A stretch of DNA of 64,000 bases from contig NZ_JAHKQE010000022.1 of the NCBI RefSeq assembly GCF_018860855.1, positions 177,323 through 241,322 of the forward strand, read 5' to 3'. Positions 19,666 to 27,748 of the stretch are shown here, piece after piece. How positions within the stretch are numbered: the first letter of the stretch is position 1; every line of letters starts with the position of its first letter. The notes below the pieces were generated by a model that saw only the letters and a list, made by a program, of their open reading frames with translations, made no database searches and was not told the DNA's origin. Source of the DNA: Amphritea atlantica (GTDB lineage: Bacteria > Pseudomonadota > Gammaproteobacteria > Pseudomonadales > Balneatricaceae). The position numbers and the translations under genes are program-made.

Positions 19666-20475
19666 TCAACCGCCTTTGACTTCTCCGTCTCGGTATTGGC
19701 CCCAGGCCTGATGTAACTGCTCCATTGCGGGTTCATCATAATCGCGCGTTGGTAGCGCTTCCTCATCCCAATGGCCAAAACGGTCTTCTCCGCGTACCAG
19801 TGTCGCGCGGCGACGGCCAATGGTGGAAGTGACGTGGGTGGGAATGTAGAAGAAGGCAAAGCCGATTCGTCGATCATCGGTGGTATTGCAACGTGAGCTA
19901 TGTGCGGTCCGTTCGTGGTGAATAGAAAATTCACCAGCCTGCAGTGGCATTTCTAGGCCGAAGTTATCATTCACACCAATCAGCGACTGGCCTTTGGCAA
20001 GCATATTGTCCTCGTCGAACGTTTCCTTATGTTTGAAGTCCGGTTCACAATTCGATCCTGGTAGGATGCGCAGGCAACCGTTTTCCGATGTTGCGTCAGT
20101 AAGGCCGACCCAGACTGTTACCTCTTCATGTGGTGCCAGGCCGAAATAGGTGGAATCTTGATGCCAGGACACGTAGCGCGGATCGTTTGCATTTTTGGCA
20201 AAGACAGATGACCCGAATAACAGAATATCCGGGCCAATAAGGTCTTGCACTGCATCGAGGATGCGTGGGTTTTGTGCCAGTTCAACGAACGCAGGCGATG
20301 CGAGGTGAGCCTTGATCTTCAGTGAGCGATTGGCATCTTCACCCACATGTGCTTCATAGGCTTCAATACGTGCTCGGTACTGCGCTGCTTCACTCGTATC
20401 GATGGCACGAAATGGGAACGCGTAGCCATGCTGCTTGAAGTGTTCGACTTGAGGGGCCGTCAGATGTTTGGTCAT
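19666..20475 (-). CDS. PhyH-type Fe(II)/2-oxoglutarate dioxygenase
   Basis: 269 residues of the phytanoyl-CoA dioxygenase family. The facial triad is visible: H105-Q-D107 in YVSWHQDSTYF and a distal His (about H192, RTAHSSRCN); Arg about 203 may hold 2-oxoglutarate. The Asp is kept, so it should hydroxylate rather than halogenate. The ATG has TAGGAGA ahead. It diverges from the ABC operon starting at 21018 across a 540-base region. Relatives hydroxylate small zwitterions (ectoine, betaines) as well as acyl-CoAs. A second PhyH gene lies inside the other ABC operon at 46361, supporting action on an imported solute. Confidence 0.88.
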   Translation of the reverse strand: MTKHLTAPQVEHFKQHGYAFPFRAIDTSEAAQYRARIEAYEAHVGEDANRSLKIKAHLASPAFVELAQNPRILDAVQDLIGPDILLFGSSVFAKNANDPRYVSWHQDSTYFGLAPHEEVTVWVGLTDATSENGCLRILPGSNCEPDFKHKETFDEDNMLAKGQSLIGVNDNFGLEMPLQAGEFSIHHERTAHSSRCNTTDDRRIGFAFFYIPTHVTSTIGRRRATLVRGEDRFGHWDEEALPTRDYDEPAMEQLHQAWGQYRDGEVKGG

Positions 20476-21017
20476 AGAAGTCTCCTATTGAGAGAAGGTA
20501 GGGTTAAGCCTGTAGGCGGTATCTATCTGAAGCAAAAGCCGTGCCGTGAAAGTGTATAGAGGTAAATAGCTTAAAAAATAACTTCATTGAAATTCATGGT
20601 GGCTTTAAGAAAGGGCTATACCACCCAATATTTCAAGTTTTGACTCGCATAAACGGTCTCTGACTCAGCTATAGCGCAAATTATTACGTATTAAATCGAT
20701 GAGCTTTCTAGGCTATCGAGAGCTTGTGTCCCTCTTTGGTTGTTCGCTAGCACTGTTTAATATGAGCGTTTTCTTGATGATTTTTGCTCAATTAAGAGGC
20801 ATAGCACCTATTTTTCGAAGTAATTTGGTGCGAAATATTTTTGGCGCGGCTAATACAGATTTCTAACAGTTGCGCTGCCTGGCGCACAGTTTGGGGTTTT
20901 CACGTTTAAAAAAATACATGGCATACCTCTTGCTTTGTTCTAACAAGCGCCAGAAGCGCTGCTAGCCTGGATCATCACAATGGTCCGTTCTCAAAACGAA
21001 CTCAGTAAGGTATTTTC
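20476..21017. other. Divergent promoter region, PhyH / ABC operon
   Basis: 542 bases with no convincing gene. It contains one GGCATACC motif (20920-20927), shared with the amidohydrolase promoter region, and a half-palindrome TAGAGGTAAAT near 20555 like half of the AGAGGT/ACCTCT palindrome at 24603. The stretch is less GC-rich than the genes on either side. Confidence 0.45.
20920..20927. promoter_or_regulatory. GGCATACC motif, copy 1
   Basis: Eight-base motif about 90 bases ahead of the island ABC operon. The same octamer occurs twice in the marR/amidohydrolase intergenic region. Candidate operator half-site for the island's MarR protein; unproven. Confidence 0.35.
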
Positions 21018-21857
21018 ATGACGACTATATTGCATAAATTTAAGCTTCGAATGCGCATCGGTACTTTGGCGGTTGCGATGACTGCTGCATTGGCAGGCAC
21101 AGCTGTGAGTCATGCTGCAACCATTGACGAGGTCAAGGATCGTGGTTATCTGCTCGTCGCGACTGAGGATAACTACCGCCCCTTCGAGTTTATGGAAGAA
21201 GGCAAGGCCACTGGTTACGACAACGAGTTATTGCTTTTAGTGGAAAAAGTTTCCGGTATTAAGATTCGCCAGCAAGTGCTGCCTTGGGCGGGAATTCTAC
21301 CAGGCGTGACCACCGGTAAATACGATATGGCATTGTCTGCTGTACTGGTCACAGAGGCTCGCAAGTCAACCTTTGACTTTACATCGCCGACTGCGGAAAG
21401 CACTACCTACTTTGCGACTAAAAAAGGTAGCGAAATCCTACAATCCGATGATTTGATCGGCAAGACCGTTGGCGGAGAAACTGGCAGTGCGATGCTAGCC
21501 GAGTTAAAGGCGTTCGATGCCAAGCTCAAGGCCAAGGGTAAAGGCCTGAAAAAAATAGTGGAATATCATGGCTACTCTGAGGCTTATCAGGATTTGGCTA
21601 ATGGCCGTCTAGATGCGGTCGCCAATACCAACCTGTCGCTTAATGCACTGATCAAAGAGCGCGAAGATATGTTCGTTCTAGGACAGCCCATCGGCGAGCC
21701 AGGTTATATTTCTTGGGCGGTGGCCAAGGGCAATGCTGGTGTTTTGGAGGTGATTGACGCGGCACTCCTAGAGTTACGCAACAACGGCGAGATGTATCGG
21801 TTGCAGAAAAAGTGGCTGGGAGCGAGCCAGGAAAATATGCCTGTCAACGTTAACTGA
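21018..21857 (+). CDS. ABC transporter substrate-binding protein, polar amino acid type (island)
   Basis: 279 residues with a signal peptide (MTTILHKFKLRMRIGTLAVA..., cleavage near VSHAA) and a family-3 solute-binding fold: GYLLVATEDNYRPFEFMEEG, GYDNELLLLVEKVSG, KYDMALSAVLVTEARK. First gene of an ABC operon with two short permeases and an ATPase. GC-richer than the ABC operon at 15.2-18.4 kb, and not closely similar to it. The substrate is unknown but presumably the compound handled by the amidohydrolase/Rieske genes downstream. Confidence 0.92.
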   Translation: MTTILHKFKLRMRIGTLAVAMTAALAGTAVSHAATIDEVKDRGYLLVATEDNYRPFEFMEEGKATGYDNELLLLVEKVSGIKIRQQVLPWAGILPGVTTGKYDMALSAVLVTEARKSTFDFTSPTAESTTYFATKKGSEILQSDDLIGKTVGGETGSAMLAELKAFDAKLKAKGKGLKKIVEYHGYSEAYQDLANGRLDAVANTNLSLNALIKEREDMFVLGQPIGEPGYISWAVAKGNAGVLEVIDAALLELRNNGEMYRLQKKWLGASQENMPVNVN

Positions 21858-21866
21858 GTTAGAGCT

Positions 21867-22514
21867 ATGACAGCATACGACTACTGGAGCATCCTCATGG
21901 GTGGTCTGTCGACAATTGGGGTTTCGCTGGTCAGTATCATTATTGGCGTTCCCCTCGGCCTTGGCCTAGCGTTAATACGCTGGGGCAAGGTCCCAGTGGC
22001 CAGTCAGGTGGTGTTCACCTATGTGAGCATTTTGCGCTCTTGCCCGGCGGTGACCTTGATTCTGTTGATTTTCTTCGCGTTGCCGCAGTTCGGCATTTCC
22101 CTGAGCCCTGCAAGTGCGGGCATCCTTGCATTGACGCTGTCCACGGCGGCGTTCAATTGCGAGGTCTGGCGCGGAGGACTGATTGCCTTTCCTCGGCAGG
22201 AATATGATGCTGCGCTGGCGTTCGGCATGCCTCGTGGTTTGCGCTTGCGCAATATTGTGCTGCCGCAGGTCTGGCGTTCCTGCCTCCCTGGGTTGGTCAA
22301 CGAGATGACCATGCTGGTGAAATCCAGTCCTGCGGTGGCAGTCATCGGTATGGTGGATATCACTCGTGCCGCCCAGCGTGTCGGCGCCCGCACCTATGAC
22401 CCATTGCCTCCATTCATTTTCGCTTTGCTTCTTTACAGCGTGATTGTCTATCTGATGATTCGCCTGCAGCGCCGTCTGGAACAACCTATTTCTAAGCCAG
22501 AGGGGGTCTCATGA
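21867..22514 (+). CDS. ABC transporter permease, polar amino acid type (island)
   Basis: 215-residue HisM/GlnP-like permease with about five helices. The coupling loop reads EYDAALAFGMPRGLRLRNIVLPQ. It starts nine bases after the receptor gene and its stop overlaps the next start (ATGA). Confidence 0.92.
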   Translation: MTAYDYWSILMGGLSTIGVSLVSIIIGVPLGLGLALIRWGKVPVASQVVFTYVSILRSCPAVTLILLIFFALPQFGISLSPASAGILALTLSTAAFNCEVWRGGLIAFPRQEYDAALAFGMPRGLRLRNIVLPQVWRSCLPGLVNEMTMLVKSSPAVAVIGMVDITRAAQRVGARTYDPLPPFIFALLLYSVIVYLMIRLQRRLEQPISKPEGVS

Positions 22515-23170
22515 TCAGTGATTTTCTGACAATATGGGGGCAGTTACCAGACATTTGGAACGGTTTTCTCAACACGCTGATACTGGTCATCATTGCGGCA
22601 ACGATATCGTTGCTGATGGGAATCCTGCTAACTCCGATGTTGATGTCATCGCGGCCTGGTATTGCACGTATCGTCGAACTATTTTGTGACGCCATGCGTT
22701 GCGTACCATTTCTGCTATTCGTCTATCTGATCTATTTCGCCCTGCCAACAATGGGGATTCGTTTGTCAAACTGGACCAGCGGTGTACTGGCGTTGGTGTT
22801 ATATAACTCAGCTTATATGGCGTTGTTGCTGCGCGGTGCTTGGCAGGATCTACCCGCAGACACGATTGAATCTGGTAAGGCGTTCGGTTTTCAAGGTTTT
22901 AGCCTAATGCGACGCATCATCATGCCGCCAGTCATCATGCGCGCCATTCCAAGCCTTGGCAATCAACTGATACAGATCGTCAAAGACAGCGCTTTTCTTT
23001 CGATCATCGCGGTCACTGAGCTGACTAGTGTCATGAATTCAATTCAGTCTACTTACTTCATCCCTTTCGCGGCTTTTCTCACCGCAGTGCTGCTGTATTG
23101 GCTGCTTTGCCTGTGCATTGAGATCATAGCCAGTATTCTTACCCGTTATTCAGAGGAGCGTCGAACTTGA
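22511..23170 (+). CDS. ABC transporter permease, polar amino acid type (island)
   Basis: 219 residues; coupling loop TIESGKAFGFQGFSLMRRIIMPP. Overlaps the previous gene by four bases and the ATPase gene by four, so the three proteins are translationally coupled. Forms a heterodimeric channel with the 21867 permease. Confidence 0.92.
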   Translation: MISDFLTIWGQLPDIWNGFLNTLILVIIAATISLLMGILLTPMLMSSRPGIARIVELFCDAMRCVPFLLFVYLIYFALPTMGIRLSNWTSGVLALVLYNSAYMALLLRGAWQDLPADTIESGKAFGFQGFSLMRRIIMPPVIMRAIPSLGNQLIQIVKDSAFLSIIAVTELTSVMNSIQSTYFIPFAAFLTAVLLYWLLCLCIEIIASILTRYSEERRT

Positions 23171-23997
23171 ACGCATTGCAGAATTCTCCCAGAGACAGCG
23201 CTACGACTGCGCAAACTAAGGTGTTACAACTTCAGGGCATCTCCAAGTGGTTTGGTGATAACACTGTACTTAAGGATGTATCCCTAGATGTCATGAGCGG
23301 CGATGTCGTCTGTCTTTTAGGTCCATCCGGTTGCGGTAAGTCTACCTTGTTGCGCTGTATCAACTGGCTAGAGGAGCCTAGCGCCGGCAGTGTCTTTCTC
23401 AACGGACAGTGCATGGGGATCCACAAAGGGGGCATGAAGATGAACGATACCAATCTGGCGCTGATGCGTTCGCGAATTGGTATGGTATTTCAGCACTTTG
23501 CTTTGTGGCCGCACCTGACTGTCCTGCAAAACATCATGCAAGCACCGTTGTACGTACAAAAGCGTGCTTTTGATCAAGTACACCAAGAAGCTCTGGAATT
23601 GCTAGAGCGCGTTGGACTAGCGGCTAAAGCTGATGTCTTTCCGTCGCGCTTGTCTGGAGGCCAGAAACAGCGGGTGGGTATCGCTCGGGCACTGGCGATG
23701 AAGCCAGATATCCTGTTGTTCGATGAGCCTACCAGCGCCCTTGACCCGATGTTGGTGGGTGAAGTTCTTGAGGTTATTCGTGATTTGGCCGGCGAAGGAG
23801 CGACCATGGTGATCGTTACTCATGAAATGGAATTTGCGCGGCAAGTCGCCAGCCGTGTGGTGTTTATGGATGCTGGCGACATTGTTGAAAGTAGCGCCCC
23901 TGAAGCCTTTTTTAGTGCTCCTAAGACCTTGCGCGCGCAACAGTTTCTGTCACGTTTTCACGGTAGTGGTAGCTCAGATCCGAGAGCGGTTGATTAA
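23167..23997 (+). CDS. ABC transporter ATP-binding protein, polar amino acid type (island)
   Basis: 276 residues. It starts at a TTG: GAGGAG lies eight bases ahead, the TTGA overlaps the permease stop, and there is no internal Met before the conserved domain. Walker A GPSGCGKST, signature LSGGQKQRVGIARALA and Walker B ILLFDEPTSALDP are present. Its stop overlaps the convergent marR stop by four bases. Confidence 0.94.
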   Translation: MNALQNSPRDSATTAQTKVLQLQGISKWFGDNTVLKDVSLDVMSGDVVCLLGPSGCGKSTLLRCINWLEEPSAGSVFLNGQCMGIHKGGMKMNDTNLALMRSRIGMVFQHFALWPHLTVLQNIMQAPLYVQKRAFDQVHQEALELLERVGLAAKADVFPSRLSGGQKQRVGIARALAMKPDILLFDEPTSALDPMLVGEVLEVIRDLAGEGATMVIVTHEMEFARQVASRVVFMDAGDIVESSAPEAFFSAPKTLRAQQFLSRFHGSGSSDPRAVD

Positions 23998-24512
23998 TCG
24001 TCGGTGCACTCTAAACTGAAAGGTGCGCAGCCTACGTCATTATTAGCCTCTACCAATCGAATGAGCTGCAGCATGAATAAAGCTCGCTGATCCTGCGGGA
24101 TTTTATCAATCGTACGGTCATGGGCGCGTTGCACGCGCTCTTCCATCTTCTTGATCAAATACAAACCTTTGCGACTGAGCTTGACCAGCTTCACCCGACG
24201 GTCTTCTGTACTCTGTCGCCGCTGTAGCAGGCCGCGCGACTCCAGCCGGGGAATAACTTCCGCAACGCTGGTGCGCTCAAGACCGATTTTCAACGAGACT
24301 GACTTCTGGTCCATTTCCCCATGTCTGTTCAATGCAGTCATCAAACTGTACTGCACTGGCGTGATATTGAACTCACGGGTTTCTTCCAGAAATAGCCCGC
24401 AGTGAATCTGATGCAATCGACGAATCAAAAAGCCTGGTCGACTTAGTAAAGTGGAACGATCGAAGGCGAGGCTTAACTCGGTCTTTATTTCATCGTCTTG
24501 AGTTGTATTCAT
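23994..24512 (-). CDS. MarR-family transcriptional regulator
   Basis: 172 residues with a MarR winged helix: ITPVQYSLMTALNRHGEMDQKSVSLKIGLERTSVAEVIPRLESRGLL, then the wing RRQSTEDRRVKLVKLSRKG. The gene is convergent with the ABC operon and divergent from the amidohydrolase operon. A 14-base palindrome (24603-24616) about 90 bases upstream of its start is a likely autoregulatory and divergent operator. It is the only regulator inside the island and so the likely repressor of the catabolic genes; its ligand is probably the substrate or an intermediate. Confidence 0.9.
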   Translation of the reverse strand: MNTTQDDEIKTELSLAFDRSTLLSRPGFLIRRLHQIHCGLFLEETREFNITPVQYSLMTALNRHGEMDQKSVSLKIGLERTSVAEVIPRLESRGLLQRRQSTEDRRVKLVKLSRKGLYLIKKMEERVQRAHDRTIDKIPQDQRALFMLQLIRLVEANNDVGCAPFSLECTDD

Positions 24513-24602
24513 GGGTAACGAAACCTGTCATTTGTGAGAGACACCAATGGTGAAAAGTCGATTAGATTATCAGTTTATAAAACTTGGATTATAGAAGTAA
24601 AT

Positions 24603-24616
24603 AGAGGTGTACCTCT
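24603..24616. promoter_or_regulatory. Candidate MarR operator palindrome
   Basis: AGAGGT-GT-ACCTCT, a perfect 6+6 palindrome with a 2-base centre, lying in the marR/amidohydrolase divergent region. Its core GGTGTACC resembles the GGCATACC copies nearby (GGYRTACC). Confidence 0.5.
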
Positions 24617-24663
24617 TAATACAATTGAATCCTCCATAACGCAGACAATACTATAACATATGT

Positions 24664-24671
24664 GGCATACC
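24664..24671. promoter_or_regulatory. GGCATACC motif, copy 2
   Basis: Same octamer as at 20920, here followed by ATG TAATGCACC, about 220 bases ahead of the amidohydrolase gene. Confidence 0.35.
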
Positions 24672-24755
24672 ATGTAATGCACCGGTCTAGTGCGCCTCGG
24701 CTTAAAACGGTGCAAAATCGATTCGAAAAGCTACCTTTAATTCAATGCTAAAGAA

Positions 24756-24763
24756 GGCATACC
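24756..24763. promoter_or_regulatory. GGCATACC motif, copy 3
   Basis: Third copy; its 3' side (ACTCTTTGTT) resembles that of copy 1 (TCTTGCTTTGTT), suggesting a longer shared element. Confidence 0.35.
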
Positions 24764-24890
24764 ACTCTTTGTTAATTAGAAATAAATCTATAAAAAACAA
24801 TAAGATAAATTAGTATAATTGTTTTTAGTATTTTAGTTGGCATGTACATTGCCTAGCATAATATACCTTAGCTACTTCTAGAAGATTTCC

Positions 24891-26177
24891 ATGAAAAAAA
24901 TTCTTCTCCACAGCGGTCGTGTTATCGATCCTGAAAACTCTATTGATTGCGTTTGCGATGTTATGATCCAAGGAAATCAGATAACGGCCGTTGGCTCTTT
25001 GCTTGAATCCCACGCTGGTCCAGAAGTCGAATTGATCAATTGCACCGGTAAGTTGGTATTGCCAGGACTGATCGATACTCACAGCCATATCTATCAATAT
25101 GTCAGCGGCCGCTTTGGCCTTAGCGCCGATATGTGTGGCGTGTATTCCGGTGTGACTACGCTTGTTGATCAAGGCGGCGCCAGTTGTATTACCTTACCAG
25201 GATTTCGTAAATTCATCGCCGAGCCAGCCGAAAGCCGAGTGCTGTCTTTCCTGTCAGCGTATTTGGTCGGCGGGCTAGAAGGGCATTTCTATCCCGAGCT
25301 CTATCGTCCAGCGTGTTCAGATGTTGACGCCACGGTAAAATCGGCCTTGGCCAACAGCGATATCGTTAAAGGCATCAAGGCTCATGCTGAACTCGGTGGA
25401 TTTGCTCGCTGGGGGCTGGACGTGATGGCCAAAGCTGCGCAGATCGGCGAACAGACGTCGTTACCGGTCTACATTCATTTTGGCCAATTATGGCCAATGC
25501 CCGACAAGCCCGAATATCAAGTCGATCCTGACAACATTTTTCCGCAAGTGCTAGAGTTGTTGAAACCGGGCGACGTGCTGGCGCACCCTTTCAGTCGTCA
25601 TCCGGGTGGGTTCGTTGAGCAAAATGGGGAGATGCACCCCTTGGTGGGGGAGGCGATTGAGCGCGGCCTTAAGGTCGATGTGGGTTATGGCTCACACTTC
25701 AGCTACAAGATGGCGGCCAAGGTCCTTGCAGCGGGTGTGGTGCCGGACACGCTAGGTTCCGATATGCATGGCTACAACACGAATGTCCCAGCACCTGCTG
25801 GCACACCTGACGAGCACCCAGACGAAGAGCATCTGTTCACCGGCACTTCACGCTTCAGCCTAGTCTCAACCATGGTCAGCATGATGGCGTTGGGCTTGAG
25901 TCTTGAGCAACTGGTGCCGATGGTCACTAGTAATGCCGCGAAACTGGTAGGGATGAGCGGTGAGATCGGTACACTGGGCGTAGGCCGGGAAGCCGATATC
26001 AGCGTTCTCAGCGACGAAGAGGGCGCCTGGCTGCTGCGTGATAATGAAGGCACTGAAGTTATTGCTCATCGAATGCTGCAACCAATCTTTTGCCTACGTG
26101 CCGGCAAACGCTTTGATGCTACCTCGCAGATTTTACCCGTCCCCTGCGTTGCTTATCCTGAAGGCTTACCCGCATGA
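24891..26177 (+). CDS. Metal-dependent amidohydrolase (dihydroorotase/deacetylase-like)
   Basis: 428-residue TIM-barrel hydrolase. Metal ligands appear in order: H64-x-H66 in GLIDTHSHIYQ, a probable carboxylated Lys (K163 in VKGIKAHAE), H196 (VYIHFG), H232 (VLAHPFSRH) and D291 (GSDMHG). It resembles the COG3964 group (EF_0837/Atu3266 relatives, some of which deacylate small hydroxy acids) rather than true dihydroorotase or hydantoinase. First gene of a tight operon; its stop overlaps the next start by four bases. Probably opens a ring or removes an acyl group from the island's substrate. Confidence 0.85.
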   Translation: MKKILLHSGRVIDPENSIDCVCDVMIQGNQITAVGSLLESHAGPEVELINCTGKLVLPGLIDTHSHIYQYVSGRFGLSADMCGVYSGVTTLVDQGGASCITLPGFRKFIAEPAESRVLSFLSAYLVGGLEGHFYPELYRPACSDVDATVKSALANSDIVKGIKAHAELGGFARWGLDVMAKAAQIGEQTSLPVYIHFGQLWPMPDKPEYQVDPDNIFPQVLELLKPGDVLAHPFSRHPGGFVEQNGEMHPLVGEAIERGLKVDVGYGSHFSYKMAAKVLAAGVVPDTLGSDMHGYNTNVPAPAGTPDEHPDEEHLFTGTSRFSLVSTMVSMMALGLSLEQLVPMVTSNAAKLVGMSGEIGTLGVGREADISVLSDEEGAWLLRDNEGTEVIAHRMLQPIFCLRAGKRFDATSQILPVPCVAYPEGLPA

Positions 26178-27748
26178 ATTTAGAATCGATCTCTATGGAT
26201 GCTAAGACAAGTTTGCTTGAGGCGCTGGACAGGCTCTATGCCGTTCGCCCAGAGTGGACGTGCGTACGCAGTGCAAGTGATGCAATAAGCCTGGCACCGA
26301 AGAGACTACTGCATGCTGGGCCACCCTTCGCTGATCCTCGCTGTCCTAGCCCTCCGGTGTTGTCGTCTGCTGTGTTGTGTTGCCTGTATGAAGGGTGGGC
26401 AGACACCGAGGAACAGGCTCTGGCGTTGATTGCCAGTGGTCAGGTACGTCTGCTGCCAGCCCAGGACTACCGAGTGGTACTGCCCCTAGCTGCGTTAGTT
26501 TCGCCTTCGACCAGCCTTGTTGAGGTGGCTGATGCTGCGCGGCCGCAAGGGCTCTCCAGCTGGTCTATATTAAGTAGCGGCTTTGGTCCGCAGATCCGTT
26601 TCGGTAGCCGGGATCTCGCTATCATTCCGCGTATGGTCTGGCGTGACCAATATTTGGCGCCTTTGCTGCATAACGTGCTGCAAAAGTCTCCTGTTGATCT
26701 GTTGACCTTGGCAGTTGCCGGACTGCAAGGCGGGGACGACTTGCACAGCTGCACCACCGTAGCGACAGCAACCCTTGCGCGTGAGTTACACCTGCCAGAC
26801 GGCGAAGCCAAGATTATGCTCGATACCACGCCGCTGTTTTTCCTTACCTTGTGGATGGCGGCTTGCCATCAGATGCTTGATGCAACGCGCAGCGATGACC
26901 CGATGAAGGCCATTCAATTGGTGCTGGCATTGGCTGGCAATGGCATCGATGTTGGCGTGCGACTGGCTGATGAGCCTGAACGCTGGATTACTACAGCAGC
27001 ACAAGTACCGCAAGGTCCAAAATTGAATGGCATTCACTGCGCAACAAGCCCTATGCTGGGCGACAGCGGGGTAATCGATGCAGCAGGTTTTGGTGCCCAG
27101 GCCTGGTCTTGTAGCAGTGAGGCAGCAGCTACTATTCGGGGCTGGATGCCAGCACTTAATAACACGAAACCGCAGTGGCTTGTGGGTCAACACCCTGTAT
27201 TCAATGGTCTAAACCTCGGTAGCGCTATTGATGCCGCCTGTGTGTCGAATCACCAGCCGACACCGTTGATTGCAATCGCGATGCTAGAGGCTGACGGTCA
27301 TCACGGACTGTTGGGCCGAGGAGTGTGCCAGACCGACCCGACTTTGTTTGGTGCGGTCGCGTCCTGTGACCCAGTAGTTAACGAGCCCAAGACCTTTGCG
27401 AGCCTGAACATGGCTTTCGAACGTTACGAGCAAGCGTTGATCGGTAATGATATTGCGGTCCTAGATGAGCTGTTTTGGGATAGCCCACACACTCTACGTT
27501 ACGGCTCGGGTGAACACTTATACGGGTATGCAGCGATTCAGGCATTCCGTCGTGAGCGACCAGGGAAGGGGCTAGCTCGCACGATTCTTGAGCGTTCTAT
27601 CAGCACTTTTGATAGCAAATTCGCGATTACTAACATGGTTTTCACCCGAGACCAGGAGCAGCGCCAGGGCCGCCAAACCCAAAGTTGGGTGCGTATTGAT
27701 GGGGCTTGGCGGATCGTCGCTGCCCACGTCAGTTGGGCGGATCTATGA
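26174..27748 (+). CDS. DUF1116 (AllG-like) protein fused to AtzH/HpxZ domain
   Basis: 524 residues in two parts. Residues 1 to about 405 are a DUF1116 protein, the family of AllG, a subunit of oxamate carbamoyltransferase: HAGPPFADP, CLYEGWADTEEQA, GGDDLHSCTTV, GNGIDVGVRL. Residues about 412-524 form an NTF2-fold domain of the AtzH/HpxZ (DUF3225) type: AFERYEQALIGNDIAVLDELFW, RYGSGEHLYGYAAIQAFR, WRIVAAHVSW. AtzH acts on dicarboxyurea in cyanuric acid breakdown; HpxZ belongs to oxalurate catabolism in Klebsiella. The fusion ties carbamoyl chemistry to the amidase encoded next (ATGA overlap). A stand-alone DUF1116 relative lies at 58655. The exact reaction is unknown. Confidence 0.82.
   Translation: MNLESISMDAKTSLLEALDRLYAVRPEWTCVRSASDAISLAPKRLLHAGPPFADPRCPSPPVLSSAVLCCLYEGWADTEEQALALIASGQVRLLPAQDYRVVLPLAALVSPSTSLVEVADAARPQGLSSWSILSSGFGPQIRFGSRDLAIIPRMVWRDQYLAPLLHNVLQKSPVDLLTLAVAGLQGGDDLHSCTTVATATLARELHLPDGEAKIMLDTTPLFFLTLWMAACHQMLDATRSDDPMKAIQLVLALAGNGIDVGVRLADEPERWITTAAQVPQGPKLNGIHCATSPMLGDSGVIDAAGFGAQAWSCSSEAAATIRGWMPALNNTKPQWLVGQHPVFNGLNLGSAIDAACVSNHQPTPLIAIAMLEADGHHGLLGRGVCQTDPTLFGAVASCDPVVNEPKTFASLNMAFERYEQALIGNDIAVLDELFWDSPHTLRYGSGEHLYGYAAIQAFRRERPGKGLARTILERSISTFDSKFAITNMVFTRDQEQRQGRQTQSWVRIDGAWRIVAAHVSWADL

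Larger units (their letters stand above)
24513..24890. other. Divergent promoter region, marR / amidohydrolase operon
   Basis: 378 bases, markedly AT-rich compared with both neighbours. It contains the palindrome at 24603-24616 and two GGCATACC copies (24664, 24756). Confidence 0.5.

Noticed and set aside
21972..22484. 170-residue antisense frame in the island permease gene
   Set aside because: Shadow of a well-supported permease; composition reflects the GC-rich opposite strand.
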